A DNA stretch of 64,000 bases from Pteria penguin (lineage: Eukaryota; Mollusca; Bivalvia; Pterioida; Pteriidae): positions 8,545,329 through 8,609,328 of the forward strand of contig CM068590.1 of NCBI GenBank assembly GCA_035048485.1, in the 5' to 3' direction. The notes beneath the pieces were generated by a model. It searched no databases and was not told the DNA's origin. It worked only from the letters and a program-made list of their open reading frames with translations. Positions 60,784 to 64,000 of the stretch are shown here, in pieces (within the stretch, counting starts at the first letter, position 1; each line of letters opens with the position of its first letter). The position numbers were made by a program, and so were the translations under genes.

Positions 60784-62879
60784 TATAGAGTGTATTGTTA
60801 AGTAGTGGAGGTGGTGTCTGCTGTATATAGGGTGTATTGTTATGTAGTGGAGGTGGTGTCTGTTGTATATAGGGTATATTGTTATGTAGTGGAGGTGGTG
60901 TCTGTTGTATATAGGGTATATTGTTATGTAGTGTAGGTGGTGTCTGCTGTATATAGGGTGTATTGTTGTGTAGTGGAGGTGGTGTCTACTGTATATAGGG
61001 TGTATTGTTATGTAGTGGAGGTGGTGTCTGCTGTATATAGGGTATATTGTTATGTAGTGGAGGTGGTGTCTACTGTATATAGGGTGTATTGTTATGTAGT
61101 TGAGGTGGTGTCTGTTGTATATAGGGTATATTGTTATGTAGTGGAGGTGGTGTCTGTTGTATATAGGGTATATTGTTATGTAGTGGAGGTGGTGTCTGCT
61201 GTATATAGGGTGTATTGTTATGTAGTGGAGGTGGTGTCTGTTGTATATAGGGTATATTGTTATGTAGTGGAGGTGGTGTCTGTTGTATATAGGGTATATT
61301 GTTATGTAGTGGAGGTGGTGTCTGTTGTATATAGGGTGTATTGTTATGTAGTGGAGGTGGTGTGTGCTGTATATAGGGTATGTTGTTATGTAGTGGAGGT
61401 GGTGTCTGCTGTATATAGGGTATATTGTTATGTAGTGGAGGTGGTGTCTGTTGTATATAGGGTATATTGTTATGTACTGGAGGTGGTCTGTTGTATATAG
61501 GGTATATTGTTATGTAGTGGAGGTGGTGTCTGTTGTATATAGGGTATATTGTTATGTAGTGGAGGTGGTGTCTGTTGTATATAGGGTATATTGTTATGTA
61601 GTGGAGGTGGTGTCTGTTGTATATAGGGTATATTGTTATGTAGTGGAGGTGGTGTCTGCTGGATATAGGGTATACTGTTATGTAGTGGAGGTGGTGTCTG
61701 CTGTATATAGGGTATGTTGTTATGTAGTGGAGGTGGTGTCTGCTGTATATAGGGTATATTGTTATGTAGTGGAGGTGGTGTCTGTTGTATATAGGGTATA
61801 TTGTTATGTAGTGGAGGTGGTGTCTGTTGTATATAGAGTGTATTGTTAAGTAGTGGAGGTGGTGTCTGCTGTATATAGGGTGTATTGTTATGTAGTGGAG
61901 GTGGTGTCTGTTGTATATAGGGTATATTGTTATGTAGTGGAGGTGGTGTCTGTTGTATATAGGGTATATTGTTATGTAGTGTAGGTGGTGTCTGCTGTAT
62001 ATAGGGTGTATTGTTGTGTAGTGGAGGTGGTGTCTACTGTATATAGGGTGTATTGTTATGTAGTGGAGGTGGTGTCTGCTGTATATAGGGTATATTGTTA
62101 TGTAGTGGAGGTGGTGTCTACTGTATATAGGGTGTATTGTTATGTAGTTGAGGTGGTGTCTGTTGTATATAGGGTATATTGTTATGTAGTGGAGGTGGTG
62201 TCTGTTGTATATAGGGTATATTGTTATGTAGTGGAGGTGGTGTCTGCTGTATATAGGGTGTATTGTTATGTAGTGGAGGTGGTGTCTGTTGTATATAGGG
62301 TATATTGTTATGTAGTGGAGGTGGTGTCTGTTGTATATAGGGTATATTGTTATGTAGTGGAGGTGGTGTCTGTTGTATATAGGGTGTATTGTTATGTAGT
62401 GGAGGTGGTGTGTGCTGTATATAGGGTATGTTGTTATGTAGTGGAGGTGGTGTCTGCTGTATATAGGGTATATTGTTATGTAGTGGAGGTGGTGTCTGTT
62501 GTATATAGGGTATATTGTTATGTACTGGAGGTGGTCTGTTGTATATAGGGTATATTGTTATGTAGTGGAGGTGGTGTCTGTTGTATATAGGGTATATTGT
62601 TATGTAGTGGAGGTGGTGTCTGTTGTATATAGGGTATATTGTTATGTAGTGGAGGTGGTGTCTGCTGGATATAGGGTATACTGTTATGTAGTGGAGGTGG
62701 TGTCTGCTGTATATAGGGTATGTTGTTATGTAGTGGAGGTGGTGTCTGCTGTATATAGGGTATATTGTTATGTAGTGGAGGTGGTGTCTGCTGTATATAG
62801 GGTATATTGTTATGTAGTGGAGGTGGTGTCTGTTGTATATAGGGTGTATTGTTATGTAGTGGAGGTGGTGTCTGCTGTA
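60784..62879 (+). repeat. Tandem pair of 1048-bp higher-order blocks in minisatellite D
   Basis: 'tatagagtgtattgttaag' occurs at 60784 and 61832, and the shortened unit 'aggtggtctgttg' occurs at 61481 and 62529. Both offsets are 1048 bp, which is 25 units minus the 2 bases missing from the shortened unit. The blocks look nearly identical by eye, which suggests a recent unequal exchange. The right limit is approximate. Confidence 0.75.
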
Positions 62880-64000
62880 TATAGGGTGTATTGTTATGTA
62901 GTGGAGGTGGTGTCTGTTGTATATAGGGTATATTGTTATGTAGTGGAGGTGGTGTCTGTTGTATATAGGGTATATTGTTATGTAGTGGAGGTGGTGTCTG
63001 CTGTATATAGGGTGTATTGTTGTGTAGTGGATGTGGTGTCTGCTGTATATAGGGTGTATTGTTATGTAGTGGAGGTGGTGTCTGCTGTATATAGGGTGTA
63101 TTGTTATGTAGTGGAGGTGGTGTCTGTTGTATATAGGGTGTATTGTTATGTAGTGGAGGTGGTGTCTGTTGTATATAGGGTATATTGTTATGTAGTGGAG
63201 GTGGTGTCTGTTGTATATAGGGTGTATTGTTATGTAGTGGAGGTGGTGTTTGCTGTATATAGGGTATATTGTTATGTAGTGGAGGTGGTGTTCTGTATAT
63301 AGGGTGTATTGTTATGTAGTGGAGGTGGTGTGTGCTGTATATAGGGTGTATTGTTATGTAGTGGAGGTGGTGTGTGCTGTATATAGTGTATATTGTTATG
63401 TAGTGGAGGTGGTGTCTGCTGTATATAGGGTGTATTGTTATGTAGTGGAGGTGGTGTGTGCTGTATATAGGGTATGTTGTTATGTATTGGAGGTGGTGTC
63501 TGCTGTATATAGGGTATATTGTTATGTAGTGGAGGTGGTGTCTGTTGTATAAAGGGGATATTGTTATGTACTGGAGGTGGTGTCTGTTGTATATAGGGTA
63601 TATTGTTATGTAGTGGAGGTGGTGTCTGTTGTATATAGGGTATATTGTTATGTAGTGGAGGTGGTGTCTGTTGTATATAGGGTATATTGTTATGTAGTGG
63701 AGGTGGTGTCTGCTGGATATAGGGTATACTGTTATGTAGTGGAGGTGGTGTCTGCTGTATATAGGGTATGTTGTTATGTAGTGGAGGTGGTGTCTGCTGT
63801 ATATAGGGTATATTGTTATGTAGTGGAGGTGGTGTCTGTTGTATATAGGGTATATTGTTATGTAGTGGAGGTGGTGTCTGTTGTATATAGGGTGTATTGT
63901 TATGTAGTGGAGGTGGTGTCTGCTGTATATAGGGTGTATTGTTATGTAGTGGAGGTGGTGTCTGTTGTATATAGGGTATATTGTTATGTAGTGGAGGTGG

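Larger units (their letters stand above)
41985..64000 (+). repeat. Minisatellite D, right part (D2), 42-bp unit, more than 520 copies, runs off the window
   Basis: The unit is the same as in D1, in the same orientation, continuing without interruption for 22 kb to the window edge. Variants differ mostly at a few sites: 'gtctgctg', 'gtctgttg', 'gtttgctg', 'gtgtgctg' or 'gtcggctg', and 'gggtgtatt', 'gggtatatt', 'gggtatgtt' or 'gggtatact'. Rare length variants (+2, +3, -2 bp) shift the frame and mark higher-order blocks. Open frames of up to 1041 codons on the plus strand and 876 on the minus strand are by-products of 42 being 14 codons. It probably lies in an upstream intron or 5' flank of the minus-strand gene. 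Confidence 0.97.

Overview
The window is animal nuclear DNA, most likely from a bivalve mollusc. It is AT-rich and intron-dominated, with short phase-compatible exons bounded by GT/AG sites, and tRNA-derived SINEs with target-site duplications. It also holds several copies of an interspersed repeat that starts with 'caagaggcccaagtgggcc' and ends with a hairpin around 'ggctcaggtgagct', a style I associate with bivalve genomes. The bivalve assignment is inference from repeat style; nothing here fixes the species. Layout, left to right. From 1 to about 23.8 kb lies the 3'-directed part of one minus-strand gene. Six exons are supported by splice sites and continuous reading phase: 23490-23594, 22495-22578, 17049-17227, 15178-15289, 6734-6910 and 1692-1874. 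A seventh, at 21999-22057, may be alternative. Together they encode about 280 residues of a Q/E/K/L-rich coiled-coil protein that I cannot name. The gene enters from beyond the repeat array on the right and leaves past position 1. Its large introns each carry a private minisatellite: a 28/30-bp unit at 2571-4830, a 48-bp unit at 7323-10180, a 33-bp unit at 17530-21525 and a 42-bp unit from 23791 onward. The same introns hold older modular dispersed repeats, SINEs and a foldback MITE. From 23791 to the window end runs the 42-bp, strongly G-skewed minisatellite, at least 24.7 kb in total and still running at 64000. It is split once, at 26453-41984, by an inserted block of about 15.5 kb. That block has long terminal inverted repeats: about 170 bp of unique end followed by a different 42-bp satellite whose units are centred on the palindrome GGGGAATATTCCCC. 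The 42-bp array to its left contains a paralogous uninterrupted copy of the insertion site, which shows that GTGTA was duplicated on insertion, so I read the block as a Foldback-like mobile element. Its interior carries dead retroelement pieces (a Ty3-type integrase fragment and a YLDD-type reverse transcriptase fragment), a possible OTU-protease-like relic, three SINEs, two TIR elements and microsatellites, but no recognisable transposase. The very long open frames over the minisatellites on both strands are artefacts of unit lengths divisible by three and are not annotated as genes. No rRNA gene, functional tRNA gene, CRISPR array or bacterial-type regulatory signal was seen.
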